From Bryum argenteum (Eukaryota; Streptophyta; Bryopsida; Bryales; Bryaceae), in NCBI GenBank assembly GCA_037043015.1, contig CM073321.1, forward strand, positions 32,218,101 to 32,282,100: 64,000 nt of DNA. Reading direction: 5' to 3'. The notes under the pieces are model-generated. The model saw only the letters and a program-made list of their open reading frames with translations, ran no database searches and was not told the origin of the DNA. Below are positions 44,726 to 55,604 of the stretch, piece after piece. Position numbers and translations under genes: made by a program. Within the stretch, counting starts at the first letter, position 1, and each line of letters starts with the position of its first letter.

Positions 44726-46165
44726 TTGCAAAAAAAAAAAAAACTTATTTTGTTCCTATAAGTCATTTTGAAGTATTCTAATTATAATGTGAATAAGAAT
44801 GATATTAGAAAATATGAGTAATTATTATATACGATATAAAGAAAACCACGTCCATTTACATAAAATTCAAGTGGGTTAGACTCAACGAATTTGAAAGAAA
44901 CATATATGATAATAAAATTAAAGAGTATATGATGAAAGTAAATGATGAAATTTTGCTTTTAGAATTAATTTTTTTTTAAAATATAGTATGTAGGTTGTAG
45001 AGTTTAATATTCTCAGTATACATATAATGAACGTTTGACCTCAATACTATTGTAAGAATACGAAATGCTAGAATGAAATCCAATAAGTACATATAATTCA
45101 TACAGGAAGCCAAAAGAATACAAAGCATGAATGTGAGAAAGATTCATTATAATGTAGGAGTTAGGAGTAATGATCAAACGCATTTTATATTATTTATATG
45201 CATTCTCTATGCTTAAACATTACCTCTATATAAGTTAATTTATATCCATAAGAGTCTTATAGAAATATAATATTTTAAACCTACTATTCACATGGAAGAC
45301 ACAAATTAGGATACACTAGATTCTATCATCCCTGGTTCTAAATTTGGGATGCATGTATGTATAATGGAATTTATATGTTATATGTTTTATACCTACACAT
45401 ATTTTCATGAATGCCAATAGCCTTCTATTATAGTTCATGATAAAATATATTTTTCTGCTAATACATGTTCATTGTAAGTTTGTAACCCTTAACCTCAAAT
45501 GCCCAAGGGGGGTGTAGACTCTAGAACCTAGAAACACACGTTTTGCAAAGTGCGAGAGATGAAAATGAAGGTTAGCAATCTAGATCTCAACCATACAACA
45601 TTGTAGAGGACTTGGTTTAGGTCATGTGGAGGAAATTTGGACTCATGAAGCCCCATAGATTGCGAGATCATAACATATTATTACTCAACAAAGATCATAA
45701 AATTTCATCATATTCACCTTGAAGTGAGAATGCAATTATTATAGGTATTGGCGTGGATTGAAAAGTAGGTCCTTTGCTCAAAAGTGAATGGCATATCTTC
45801 GTCGCATCTTTGATGGAAGTAAGGTTTCCGGTAGAAAAACAAGTTCCAAATTCAAATACAACCGAACTAACAAAATTGAAATCCAAATGATGGATGAATG
45901 AGAAACTCATTGAAAAACCATGTATTATTTTAATTTACCCAAGATAGAACATCATTGCAAAATAATCCAAGACCTAAACTATTAAAAAAAAATTCCTTTC
46001 TTCGTGGGCCATGGGAAAGCATGCCCCATGTTTGAAAAAATCAAAAAACAAGACCTGTCTCATCGATCGTTCATTTTCTTTTCTTTTGCAATGGAAATCC
46101 ACCATTTGTCTCAAAAAAAAAAAAAATAAAAAAAAAATAAAAAATAAATAAAACAAACAAACAAG
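44726..46165. other. AT-rich interior of the giant element, no gene
   Basis: No frame with recognisable protein character. It ends with A-rich low complexity at 46,109-46,165, just before the next GC island. Confidence 0.6.
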
Positions 46166-46169
46166 ACTG

Positions 46170-46460
46170 CCGACCAGGGGAGGGGCGGCCGACCGCGATC
46201 GGACGGCCGGCGATCGCCCTCGACGACGTCGTCGGGACGGCCCGCCGTCGATCCGATCCGTCGGCGATGGACCGGCTAGATCCGACGGCCGCGACGGATC
46301 TGTCGGCCCGATCGGGCGGCTGGATCGGTCGCCATTGCGGGCATCGGATTGGCCGACCGATCCAGCCGACCGATGGCGGAATCGATCACGCTAAACCGAG
46401 ATCGGACGGCGGGGCGAACGGACGAATGCCGACCGCCCCGATCGGCATAAATAAATAGCC
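46170..46460 (+). promoter_or_regulatory. CCGACCG/CGATCGG island before the repeat-protein gene
   Basis: GC-rich run with many GGCCGACCG, CGATCGG and CCGATC motifs. It ends just before a candidate transcription start region and a short upstream frame at 46,586. Confidence 0.5.
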
Positions 46461-46585
46461 GGGGCTCATTTCTCTTCACTCGTGTGTGCAACCTGGTCGC
46501 TGTGTTTTCCATGTCGATTGCGCTCCTCGAGTCCCTCTTGATAATCGACGCCTTTTTTGCGCTTTTTTTTTTGTGGCTGAACAAT

Positions 46586-46870
46586 ATGCCGAGGGAACGA
46601 CGTACTAGTGCACCCAAGGGCAAGGCCCCGGAGATGGATCAAGAAGCAATCGATGATCCAAATTGTGTCGCCAAGATGGATGGGAAGATGAACCGGCGAG
46701 AATTTGGAATTGCACCATGTGCAAGCGATTTGTGAAGATGAAACACCTCATGAAGTTATGGCCAAGAAATCAAGCGATTATATCGGGGCCACGACGCCGA
46801 AGGTCTAGCCGCCAGATTCACAAGTCAACATTTCACGCCGATATCATGAAGTGACCATTGCCGTTGGAGT
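46586..46870 (+). pseudogene. N-terminal exon or fragment with a possible zinc finger
   Basis: A start at 46,586 reads MPRERRTSAPKGKAPEMDQE. After a frameshift near 46,685 it reads ARIWNCTMCKRFVK, then HLHEVMAKK. A CxxC pair after Trp, followed by a HL...VMAKK element, recalls the first part of BED fingers at the start of hAT proteins. It probably belongs to the repeat-protein gene that follows. Confidence 0.4.
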
Positions 46871-46946
46871 ACGGAATACTAGGCCGGAAATCATGTTATA
46901 TTCCAACATGGCTATGGTTTGGGCGTAAATCGTTCTACATAAGAAC

Positions 46947-48167
46947 GTGAATTGGAGCACCGTAATGAGTTTGAATGTTGCCGAATTGGATCGGAGCAAT
47001 GATTTCATACCAACTAGTTGGCTTGGACCCAGTGATCGTATGCCCCTTTGGTCGAATCGGACATATACGGAGATGTCGGAAGTTCAAGATGAAGAAAGTA
47101 CACCTCCAAGGAGATATGGAGGTCAAACACGGATTTCTCAAGATACACCTCCAAGGGGATACGAGGGTCAAACACAACATCAACAAGATACACCTCCGAG
47201 GGGATACGAGGGTCAAACTGAACATCAACAACATACACCTCCGAGGGGATATGAGGGTCACACAGCAGATAATTATAATCGCAGCAATAACAGGGGTATG
47301 GCACCAATATCTTTTGGCATAGGAAGTGGTGGGTATTATCCCGGTAGCAATATATACGGTCCAGGAACCACTACTCCTGAGACATATAGGACAGAGCATC
47401 CAAGGGATACGTACCAATCCAGAGGCCAACACGATACAAGTCCGAATGCTGGAGGAAGATATATGCCAACATATCCTCGGGATACATACAAGTCAGGAGG
47501 CCGATACGGTAGAATGAGTGCTCCGGAGAGCTATACGCCAACATATCCTCGGGAATCTAACGATGTTCCCGGCCAATATGGTAGAGGTACCAGTAGTCCA
47601 GAGAACCATATCCCAACACATCCAAGGGACACATACGAGTCTCGAGGCCAGTATGGGAGAGGACCTAACATTCGAGAAAGGTACCCCACAACGTATCCTA
47701 GTGGATCATACGATGCTCACAACCAATACGGTAGAAGACCTGAGGTTCCAGATAGCTTTAGACCAACGTATCCAAGAGATACGCATGATCATCACGGCGA
47801 GTACGGTAGAGCTATTACCAATCCCGAGTACCGTACTCCAAGTCAAGCAAGAGATGAATACAAGCCTAGTTGGAATTACCGGAACAAGGATCGTGAAGAG
47901 CATATCACTCAGTATCCATATCCTGGGTATGGCCAATATGCATATGGGAGTAACAACACTCCCCCGCCACCATTCCGAACTCGTGAAGAAGAAGATGCAG
48001 AGTTTGAAAGACAACTACGAGAGGCAACAATTCAAAGTCAAGCGGAGTACATCCGCAAGCTTGAAAATGATCGTATTTACGACGAGCAGCGCTTGTATGA
48101 TGCTTATTCGCGAGGGCAGTTCTCAGACCAAGCAGGGCCAAGTGGAACACAAGATGATAAGGACTAG
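46947..48167 (+). CDS. Tyr/Gly/Pro-rich repeat protein carried by the giant element, 406 residues
   Basis: An intact frame from ATG to TAG. After about 50 residues come four copies of a 15-residue repeat (TPPRGYEGQTQHQQD type; DNA 47,099-47,265). A linker follows, then about six copies of a 24-25-residue repeat (TYPRDTYxSxGQYGRxxxPE pattern; about 47,390-47,850). A charged helical C-terminus follows (EEEDAEFERQLREATIQSQ). The composition is low-complexity and probably disordered, with Tyr and Arg spaced regularly, as in proteins that self-associate or bind nucleic acid; that role is inference. It is the only gene of the giant element without a disruption over this length. The true start may lie upstream, near 46,586. 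It converges with the kinase gene. No homologue recognised. Confidence 0.6.
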   Translation: MNWSTVMSLNVAELDRSNDFIPTSWLGPSDRMPLWSNRTYTEMSEVQDEESTPPRRYGGQTRISQDTPPRGYEGQTQHQQDTPPRGYEGQTEHQQHTPPRGYEGHTADNYNRSNNRGMAPISFGIGSGGYYPGSNIYGPGTTTPETYRTEHPRDTYQSRGQHDTSPNAGGRYMPTYPRDTYKSGGRYGRMSAPESYTPTYPRESNDVPGQYGRGTSSPENHIPTHPRDTYESRGQYGRGPNIRERYPTTYPSGSYDAHNQYGRRPEVPDSFRPTYPRDTHDHHGEYGRAITNPEYRTPSQARDEYKPSWNYRNKDREEHITQYPYPGYGQYAYGSNNTPPPPFRTREEEDAEFERQLREATIQSQAEYIRKLENDRIYDEQRLYDAYSRGQFSDQAGPSGTQDDKD

Positions 48168-49377
48168 GATGCAAAGTACTTATACATTTACATATAGGCA
48201 TGTTGTAATGTACTGTACGTACATGTAGTATTTGGATGAGAACTCTATTCTCCATATGGTAGAGGTCATTTTTTAAGACCTTCTTAACCATGTTTTGTTG
48301 GTAAACGGACATCATATGAATCATATAAGGAATGTAGAACCATGACCGATATTACACATTTATTTGAGTAAATATGTTATGATTCCATTTATTAACCAGT
48401 AAGAATTTTAGTGTTTTTGGAAGCTTGAAAGTTGAAACCTCCTGCTCATAACTACGATTTCCTACGTGTATGTACTCTCGGAGTATGTACGAATTATTTT
48501 TATCTATTTAATACATTCAACCGTAAGATCGTGAACCGAAGCCTATTTTAAGTTACTATTTTAAAAAGTGACCTTAGGATGTTTATCATTTGCGAGATCC
48601 TAACATCCAAATTTTGTTTAAAACTTTATTTGGGATTTGCTCCGGAGGCAGTGTCTCCACGGTGCAAAGGTGGAGTTGGAGATTGTTACCAACAAAATTT
48701 TGGTCATATTTTTTCCCATGTATGTAATCAAGTGTAGTAAATTCATGCAAAATTTGGGAGCCTCATTCCTCTTGATTGACATTCTTACAAGTTATTTTCT
48801 AAAAGCAGGTCCGAAAACAATACTATAGTAAAACATGCACGTCGTTATGTATATTTCGTATTATATAGAACTTAAAGTGGGTTATGTGAGTGTAGGAGTT
48901 TGTGATTTTTGAGGTAACTTATTTCTAACAGTTTTCCATAATCTAAAATTTTGACAAATTTTGAAATATATAATTCATAATTTACTAATACATTTTGAGC
49001 TTGTGTTGGTAATTTCTGGAGGCTGCCACTGTAAAATTGGTAAATACTATGACTTAAATATTTTTGGAATTTCAGTAGTGATTGGCTTATAAACATATGA
49101 GAAGAAAAATAGAAGATAAATCGCTAATTTTGAATTACCCAACCAACACTTAAAAATTGAATCAATAGGTTTTTTTGGGCTTTACCCTAAAGGCCTCATC
49201 CAAATGGTGCAAAGGGGCAAAATATTATAATAAACATAAGTGTACTTGGTGGGCCAAAATTTGAAAGGCATGCAATGCATTTGAAACAAAGAGTATTGTT
49301 GGAGTGAAAATAGAACATGCATACTAATTCATAAACTATAATAAAACCGATATGAGTAAAACAAATTCTACGTTTTC
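48168..49377. other. AT-rich spacer between convergent genes of the giant element
   Basis: No coding signal. It would hold the 3' untranslated regions of the repeat-protein gene and the kinase gene. Confidence 0.6.
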
Positions 49378-50866
49378 CTATTCGTAATTCGTCCGAAAAT
49401 GCTCATGAGGCGTGGGCCAATGAAACATTTCGCTAAAGCGTGAGATGATATGGGACAACCCTCCAGCGCCGTCACGGCTCTCGTTGCATACTCTATCCAT
49501 GTAAAGATGGAAAGCTTGTGCAAGGTCTTCATTGGAAAATACCGAAGTATTTCGGTTTCCACGTTGCAAGCTCGTCGTCGCCGTAGACATGGTCATCCCA
49601 TTAATTCTTTGTGCTATACGGGCCGTGGCAAACTCCTCCAAAGCAATCGAGTATTTTGGAATAACTCGTAAATCCTCACCCGCTTTGTACAAGAACGCCA
49701 CTCGTGGATCTACCCAATAACGTTTTCGCAGGGTCTCCACCATGTCCTCACGTTTTGTGAATGTATAAAGGGATTGCATTGGTTCCTGAACCGTTGTGGA
49801 AAAGCCCCAATCGCATACTCCGATATACACTCGTGATTCATCAGCAGGGAAGTGGAGAAGGATATTATCTGGAGATATATCGTTATGGAGGTGGTGGCTC
49901 TTGTGGACCTCGTTCATGATATGCAACAACGCCCAAGCAAGCTCTGTCCGTTTTTTACGGAATCGAATCAGTTGATGAGCCCGAATAACCTCGTCATCAG
50001 GGCAATTCCCAAAGTTCAAATGTACAAAGACATCGTCACCATAATCCATATCGCGGTTCAGCATCTCTCGAATAGTCCCGCCATTCCACCAAAACGCATA
50101 GCCTTGATTCTTCACTGGATGAATGGCCACAAAGCGGATCACACCAGGGTGTCTAATCCTTATCGCCATAGACTCATTCATATGCTCCAATTTTGCCAAC
50201 TCCGGTCGTGTCAACAAGTGAATGGAAGTTTTTGCAGCAAATTCCCAAATTGGTTCAATGCCTGCAAAACCTTCAAAGCGAACTTTGATAATAGTACCAT
50301 ACCGTCCCCTTCAACCTCGTCTTTGTCAACTCGTATGATTTGGGTCAGATATCGGAATGGTAACCAAATGAGTCAATCGCATGGTTTGAGTTTGTCGTCC
50401 CTCAAGGGATTGCCACCATGTTCCAAAGCCTCGACGATGTGAATTCTTTGAAAATGCCCTCATTTGGGCAGAAAAACAATCAGCCCTATTCACCACGTCA
50501 ACGAAATCCTCATCACCCTCCCGAAACATCCTTCCATATTTGGCTATTACAACCTTGGGATTCCGTGAGTGCATCCTTCACCCTATTATCCAAAAACCAC
50601 ATGAACCCTCGTTTCTCTGTCTCTGCTACCCACTTCGGATGCTGAAGCACTTCTATCATGAGATCTCTCATTTCAAGCTTGAACTTCTCGATGCCCTCCT
50701 CCTGATATCTCACATATTTGCTTTCCAATGCTCAAAGATCATTGGCCTCATAGAATTTGACGGTAAATTCTATCAAGAATACCTTACAAGCGTCACCCGG
50801 GACCTCATGAGCCTCGAACTTCTCAAACAAGTTCGCACCACCCTTCCTCTTCTTCTCCTTCGGCAT
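49378..50866 (-). pseudogene. atypical protein-kinase gene carried by the giant element
   Basis: It starts MPKEKKRKGGANLFEKFEAH at 50,866, a basic start that could be nuclear. One TGA interrupts the frame at about 50,734, and frame changes occur near 50,515 and 50,215. The final 279-codon frame (50,217-49,378) is a kinase-like domain: IRHPGVIRFVAIHPV (N-lobe strands), FWWNGGTIREML (hinge side), HHLHNDISPDNILLHFP (catalytic loop with HND for HRD, keeping the Asp and Asn) and VYIGVCDWGFS (metal loop with DWG for DFG). After that comes KRYWVDPRVAF in place of the usual APE. Because Asp, Asn and metal Asp survive, the ancestral protein may have been active. No VAIK lysine or glycine loop was identified. 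Its pairing with the repeat protein mirrors the transposase/RING pair. Origin from a host kinase is an inference. Confidence 0.7.
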
Positions 50867-51089
50867 CTTGATCCCAAAAAAGGAAATATGTAAAGAAAGT
50901 GTAGTAAGTTTTTAAAAAAACTTTTCAAAAAAAAACAACAAAAACTCCCCCCGTATAACGAGTAACTTCCTTCCTCCAAAAGACAAGGAGCCAGTGGACA
51001 GGAATTACAAGAATTCCCAGCCAGAGACACTCCGCATCCTCTCTTCATGAGAAATGGAGAAAAGAAGTGGAGGAAAAGGAGGCCGGTCG

Positions 51090-51600
51090 GCCTTTTATAG
51101 CGGCGGACGGCCGGCCCTGGATCCGACGGCCGATCCGTCGCCTGGCCGACCGATCGGACGGCCCGCCCGGATGGCCGACCGATCCGACGGCCCGCAAGGA
51201 TGGCCGACGCGGCCGACCGCCGGCCCGATCGCCCACTACGGCGACCCGACCGCTTACTGGCCGACCGACCGCCCGCTGGCGCCGACCCGCCCGCCTGGCC
51301 GACCGACCGCCCGCTGGCCGACCGACCACCCGCCGCCGACCGAAGCCGCCCGCCGCCGACCGACCGCCGCTTGGCCGACCCGATCCAGCCGTCGGACGGC
51401 CCGACCGCCGCCGACCGACGGCTCGGTCGGCGCGCCGATCCGATGGCCGTCGGGCATGCGGACGGCGGACCGATCCAACGGCCCGCAAGCGTTTACATTT
51501 GATCCGACGGCCAGGATTTGATGCGGTCGGCCGCCGTCCGATCTGACGGAGCGACCGGAGGTTGGTCGGCCGGCCAAGGGATCAAATTTTGACGGTGAGA
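51090..51600 (-). promoter_or_regulatory. CCGACCG-repeat island before the kinase gene, at the right end of the element
   Basis: The longest island: dense GGCCGACCGA, CCGCCGACC and CCGATCC motifs. It lies upstream of the kinase start and inside the right terminus. Long Pro/Arg-rich frames across it on both strands are composition artefacts. Confidence 0.5.
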
Positions 51601-51742
51601 TCTTTGCCAGTGGATGATCCAACGGCCCCTGAAGTTACCAGGGACCGGGGTAACTCCCATTTACCCCCCCGGACCATGGTCCGGACTATAGACCCGGTCG
51701 ACATAGTCCGGACTACGTCCGCGGACTAGGTTTACCCCGAAT

Positions 51743-51772
51743 GTCGACCGATTTGACAACCCTGGGATAAGT
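51743..51772. repeat. right terminus and target duplicate of the giant hAT element
   Basis: GTCGACCGATTTGACAACCCTG ends at 51,764; inverted, it begins CAGGGTTGTCAAATC. The duplicate GGATAAGT follows at 51,765-51,772. Confidence 0.8.
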
Positions 51773-52885
51773 GAGGGGGGGGGAGGGTTAAGTGAAGGAG
51801 GAGGGGGGGAGATGGGTTAAGTGAGAGGGAAGGGAAGTGCACAATCTCTCCCTTCTCTTCTTTTTTTCCTAACTCATAAACTTGAATTTTTCATTATAAT
51901 AGCAAAGGCTCTCAGATTACTAAAGAAAATCGAAACATTCTCCCACGATATTCGGGAAATCAAAATCCCGGAATTCATAAAAGAATGTTTGAATATGCTC
52001 ACTCCAAAAATACCCTTGCCTTGTTCAAGAGAGGAGAATGGTGAGAGATATGAGGAAAGCTTTGGCAAACCTCTTGCTAAGGCCCTTAGGAGGATAACGG
52101 CGGGTGAGGGCCTGAGGGGGAGGGAGGGTGGGTAACTCTCTTACCAATTTTTTGATTTTTTAATCTTTTAATTTTTTTGTTTTCTTCCCTCCTTTCTCTT
52201 AAAACCCTTTCAACTTTCAAATCCCGCACTTTTTCAAATTTGGGTTACCACATCGCAATTCTCCCTCTTTACAAAATTTGAGCTACCACATCCTAATTTT
52301 CCTCTTATACAAAATTAAAGCTACCACATTCTAATTCCTCCTCTTATTCAAAATTTGAGTTACCACATCCTAATTCCACTTTTATTCAAAATTTGAGCTA
52401 CTACATCCTCATTCCCCCTCTTATTCAAAATTTGAGCTACCACATCCTAATTCCCCCTCTTATTCAAAATTTGGGCTTCCACATTCCAATTTCTTTTCTT
52501 ATTCAAAATTTGAGCTACCACACGGCAAACCCACCCCCCCTCCTCTTATTCAAATTTGGAATACAAAAATTTAGAAATGTAGCTCAATAATGATTTAAAA
52601 AGACTTCCATCCCTCTCCTGCTTGTAAAACACTTCACCCTTTCATTGTAATGTAGCCCAATATTTATACTCATTTTGCGGATTATATAATTTTTTTGGAT
52701 AACTTTGAAATCGTAAGGAGAATATAAATGTATCTCAAGTTAAGAAATTTACAGAAGAACTAAAAATAATAAGAACCATTTTGTATTAAGTCAACAATAA
52801 TTTCAAATTTTAACATGTAGCCATGCAAATGATAATATATATTTTTTTTAGTATTTGCTGTCAAAATTTATATTTCATACTACCA
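51773..52885. repeat. left inner arm of the foldback element
   Basis: It continues the left-arm array after the giant insertion (GTGAGGGG-type, then the AATCTCTCCC block). About seven copies of a 43-bp unit follow at 52,240-52,520 (pattern CCACATCCTAATTCC then TTATTCAAAATTTGAGCTA), and then unique sequence that is mirrored in the right arm. Confidence 0.8.
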
Positions 52886-53214
52886 AGTTGATGGCGAGCG
52901 TATAACAAACCATTATACACCTGAATACCATAAACAATAAATATTTGAAAAAGCTTGTTTGTAATAGAAATATCAACGTTATTATATATGTATAAAACAA
53001 AAACATTCTTTGGTCTTTCATCCAAATATTTGAGTTCTTTTAAATACACAAGTATCTAATTTGTCTTAAATACATGTATATGCAGAACATAGAATGATAG
53101 AAATTGCAACAACAAATATTAAATTATAATTATTTTAGTTATTTTGGTTTTCACAAATACTTTATTTGATTTAAATACAAAACTAATTCAATTGTATTAA
53201 ATAAATGCATATTT

Positions 53215-55604
53215 AAAACATGGAACGATATAAATGTTGACAACAAATACTCAAATATAAATATAATACCATTTGCAAGGCTACGTTTGTACTCTTTAAA
53301 TTCATTGTTAATTTTATTCAAAATGGTTCTTATTATTTTTAGTTCTTCCGCAAATTTCTCAACGTGAGATACATTTATATTCTCCTTATGATTTCAAAGT
53401 TATCCAAAAAACATAATATAATCCATGAAATGAGTATAAATATTGGGCTACGTTACAATGGAAGTGTGAAGTGTTTTACAAGCATGGAAGGGATGGAAGT
53501 CTTTAAATCATTATTAAGCTACATTTCTAAATTATTGTACTGCAAATTTGAATAAGAGGGGGGAGGGGTGGATTTGCCGTGTGGTAGCTCAAGTTTTGAA
53601 TAAGAAAAGGAATTGGAATGTGGAAGCCCAAATTTTGAATAAGAGGGGGAATTAGGATGTGGTAGCTCAAATTTTGAATAAGAGGGAGAATTAGGGTGTG
53701 GTAGCTTAAATTTTGAATAAAAAGGGAATTGAGATGTTGTTACTCAAATTTTGAATAAGAGGGGGAATTGGAATGTGGTAACTTAAATTTGAAAAAGTGC
53801 GGAATTTGAAAGTTGAAAAACAATTAAAAAAAAATTAGATTTAAAAAAAAAATTCACGTGCACCGCCCGAATGGCAACCGCCGTGCCCTTGGAAATCCGC
53901 CCTCTACTATGGCACCCGCCCTTATTGTCCCAAGAGCCTTGACAAGAGGTTTGCCAATGCTTTCCTCATCTCTTCCACCCTTCTCCTTCTTTGAACAAGG
54001 CAAGGGTTTTTTTAGAGTGAGCATATCCAAAAATTCTTCCATGAATTCTGTGGTTTTGATTTCCCGAACATCGTGGGAGAATGTTTAGATTTGCACTTGC
54101 TAATCCGAGAGCCTTTGCTATTTTAATGTAAAACCCAAGTTTATGAAGAAAAAAAAAGAAGAGAAAGGAGAGATTCTCCCCTCCTCTCCTCCCCTACCTA
54201 TCGCCAAGACACAAGCCCCTTTGCACCCCCCCACCGCTAAGATACCCCTCTTGCAAAAATAGAACCTACCTTTATATAGATTGGTTTAAAACAAAGAAAA
54301 TTAAAAATTTAAAAAAAAAATTAAAAAAATTGGTACCTGCCTCCCGCACCCGAGTCACCTGCCCCCCCCTCCTCCCCCCGCCCGAGTCACCCCCCCCTAT
54401 GCGAGTCACCCGCCCCCCCTACGCGAGTTACCCGCCCCCTCCTCCCCCCGCCCGAGTCACCCCCCCCCTATGCAAGTCACCCGCCCCCCCTACACGAGTC
54501 ACCCCCCCCCTCACCTGTCACTCGCCCCCTCTCTCCCCTCACCCGCCCTACCCCATTTTGCACCTCCCCCTACTCATAAAAAAACAAAGCGAAAAAAAGG
54601 TAATAGAGTCACCTGCCCTCCCTCTCCATCACCCGCCACAACCGCCCGCCCCGAGTCACCCGCCCCCCTCCCCCCCCTCCCCGCACACCCCCGCTCGAGT
54701 CACCCCGCCCGAGTCACCCGCCCCCTCCTCCCCCTCTCCTCCGCACTCCCCCGCTCGAGTCACCCCGCCCGAGTCACCCGCCCCTCCTCCCCTCCCCCGC
54801 CCGCACCCCGCTCGAGTCACCCCGCCCGAGTCACCCGCCCCCCTCCCCCTCATCCGCCGCCCCTCGCCCGAGTCACCGCCCTCCCCCCCTCACCCACCGC
54901 CTTACCCACCTCCTTCCTCTCTCTCTCGCCTCCACTCCCCCCTCACCTGCCCTACTCCATTTTGAATTCCCCCTACTCATAAAAATACAAAAAAAAATTG
55001 GTACCCACCTCCCCCCCGAGGCACACCGCCTCTCTCCCCCCCGCCCGAGGCACCCGCCCTCCCCTCCCCCTCGCCCGCCCTCCTCACCCACTTCCTTCCT
55101 CTCTCTCTCACCTCCACTCCCCCCTCACCCGCCCTACTCCATTTTGAATTTCCCTTACTCATAAAAATACAAAGAAAAATAAAATAAATAAATTGGTGCC
55201 CACCCCCCGCCCGAGTCACCCGCCCTCCCTCCTCCCCACCCACCCCCTTCCTCTCTCTCTCGCCTCCACTCCCCCCTCACCCGCACTACTCCATTTTGCA
55301 TTCCTCCTACTTATAAAAATACAAAGAAAAAATAAATTAAAAAGATTGGTATCCACCACCCCCTCCCCCCACCCGCCCTCCCTCTCTTCCTCACCGGCTC
55401 ATCCGCCTCCCCGCCCAAGTCACTCGCCTCCCCTCCTCCTCACCCGCCCCCCTGCCCCCTCACTTACTCCCCTTCCTCTCTCACCTACCCTACTCCATTT
55501 TGCACCCGCCTTACTTATAAGAGAAAAAAATAAAAAAAAATAAAAAAAATGTTAAGAGAGTCACCCGCCTCTCCCTCACCCCCCCCCCCTGCACGAGTCA
55601 CCCC
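53215..55604. repeat. right arm of the foldback element
   Basis: Reverse-complement counterpart of the left arm. From the loop outwards: mirrored unique sequence, five to six 43-bp units (53,540-53,810), the mirrored block at 53,860-54,185, then CACCCGCC/GAGTCACC arrays. These include a 60-bp unit repeated at 54,650-54,860 and a unit of about 190 bp containing CTACTCCATTTTG and TACTCATAAAAATACAAA, seen four to five times to 55,550. Confidence 0.8.

Larger units (their letters stand above)
34323..51764. mobile_element. giant 17.4-kb hAT-type transposon with four genes
   Basis: The element is bounded by an exact 8-bp duplication, GGATAAGT at 34,315-34,322 and 51,765-51,772; 8 bp is the hAT target length. 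Its ends are inverted (C(G/A)GGGTTGTC). Joining the two flanks recreates the uninterrupted array of the foldback arm. Inside are a BED/DUF659/hATC transposase (+, 34,984-37,884), a RING-H2 gene (-, 38,223-40,392), a Tyr/Gly/Pro repeat protein gene (+, 46,947-48,167) and a kinase gene (-, 49,378-50,866). Five GC-rich CCGACCG islands lie at both ends, before each gene and in the middle. The central 5.5 kb is AT-rich repeats. All genes but the repeat protein carry frameshifts or stops. It might be a composite of two related elements, but I found no internal termini. Confidence 0.75.
32965..55604. mobile_element. large foldback (palindromic) element with arrayed arms, interrupted by the giant hAT element
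   Basis: GA/GC-rich arrays on the left (GGGCGGGTGAGGAAGAGGG-type) face their reverse complements on the right (CACCCGCCC/GAGTCACCCGCC-type). The inner parts are also inverted copies: 51,836-52,110 matches 53,860-54,185 reversed, the 43-bp repeat at 52,240-52,520 matches 53,540-53,810 reversed, and 52,640-52,885 matches 53,215-53,460 reversed. A loop of about 330 bp lies at 52,885-53,215. Removing the 17.4-kb insertion leaves about 5.2 kb. No coding sequence is visible. Long inverted arms made of tandem repeats around a small loop resemble foldback transposons, but the outer ends are uncertain: the right end abuts the copia LTR and may continue outside the window. Confidence 0.7.

Noticed and set aside
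46109-46165. Poly-A-like run as the tail of a LINE or SINE
   Set aside because: No reverse transcriptase or SINE-like box sequences upstream on either strand, and no flanking duplicate was seen.
40676-46180. Internal transposon ends near 40.7 kb and 46.2 kb that would make two separate hAT elements
   Set aside because: I looked for CARGGTTGTC or its complement and for matching 8-bp duplicates near both GC-island edges and found none; kept only as an alternative.
51054-51622. Arg/Pro/Asp-rich frames of 100-160 codons in the right GC island
   Set aside because: Four overlapping frames on both strands are open at once because the CCGACCG repeats lack stop-forming A/T; no protein character.
54330-54982. 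Long Pro/Ser/Arg-rich frames resembling extensin-like proteins
   Set aside because: They are translations of CACCCGCC/GAGTCACC tandem arrays, open in several frames and on both strands, and part of the foldback arm.
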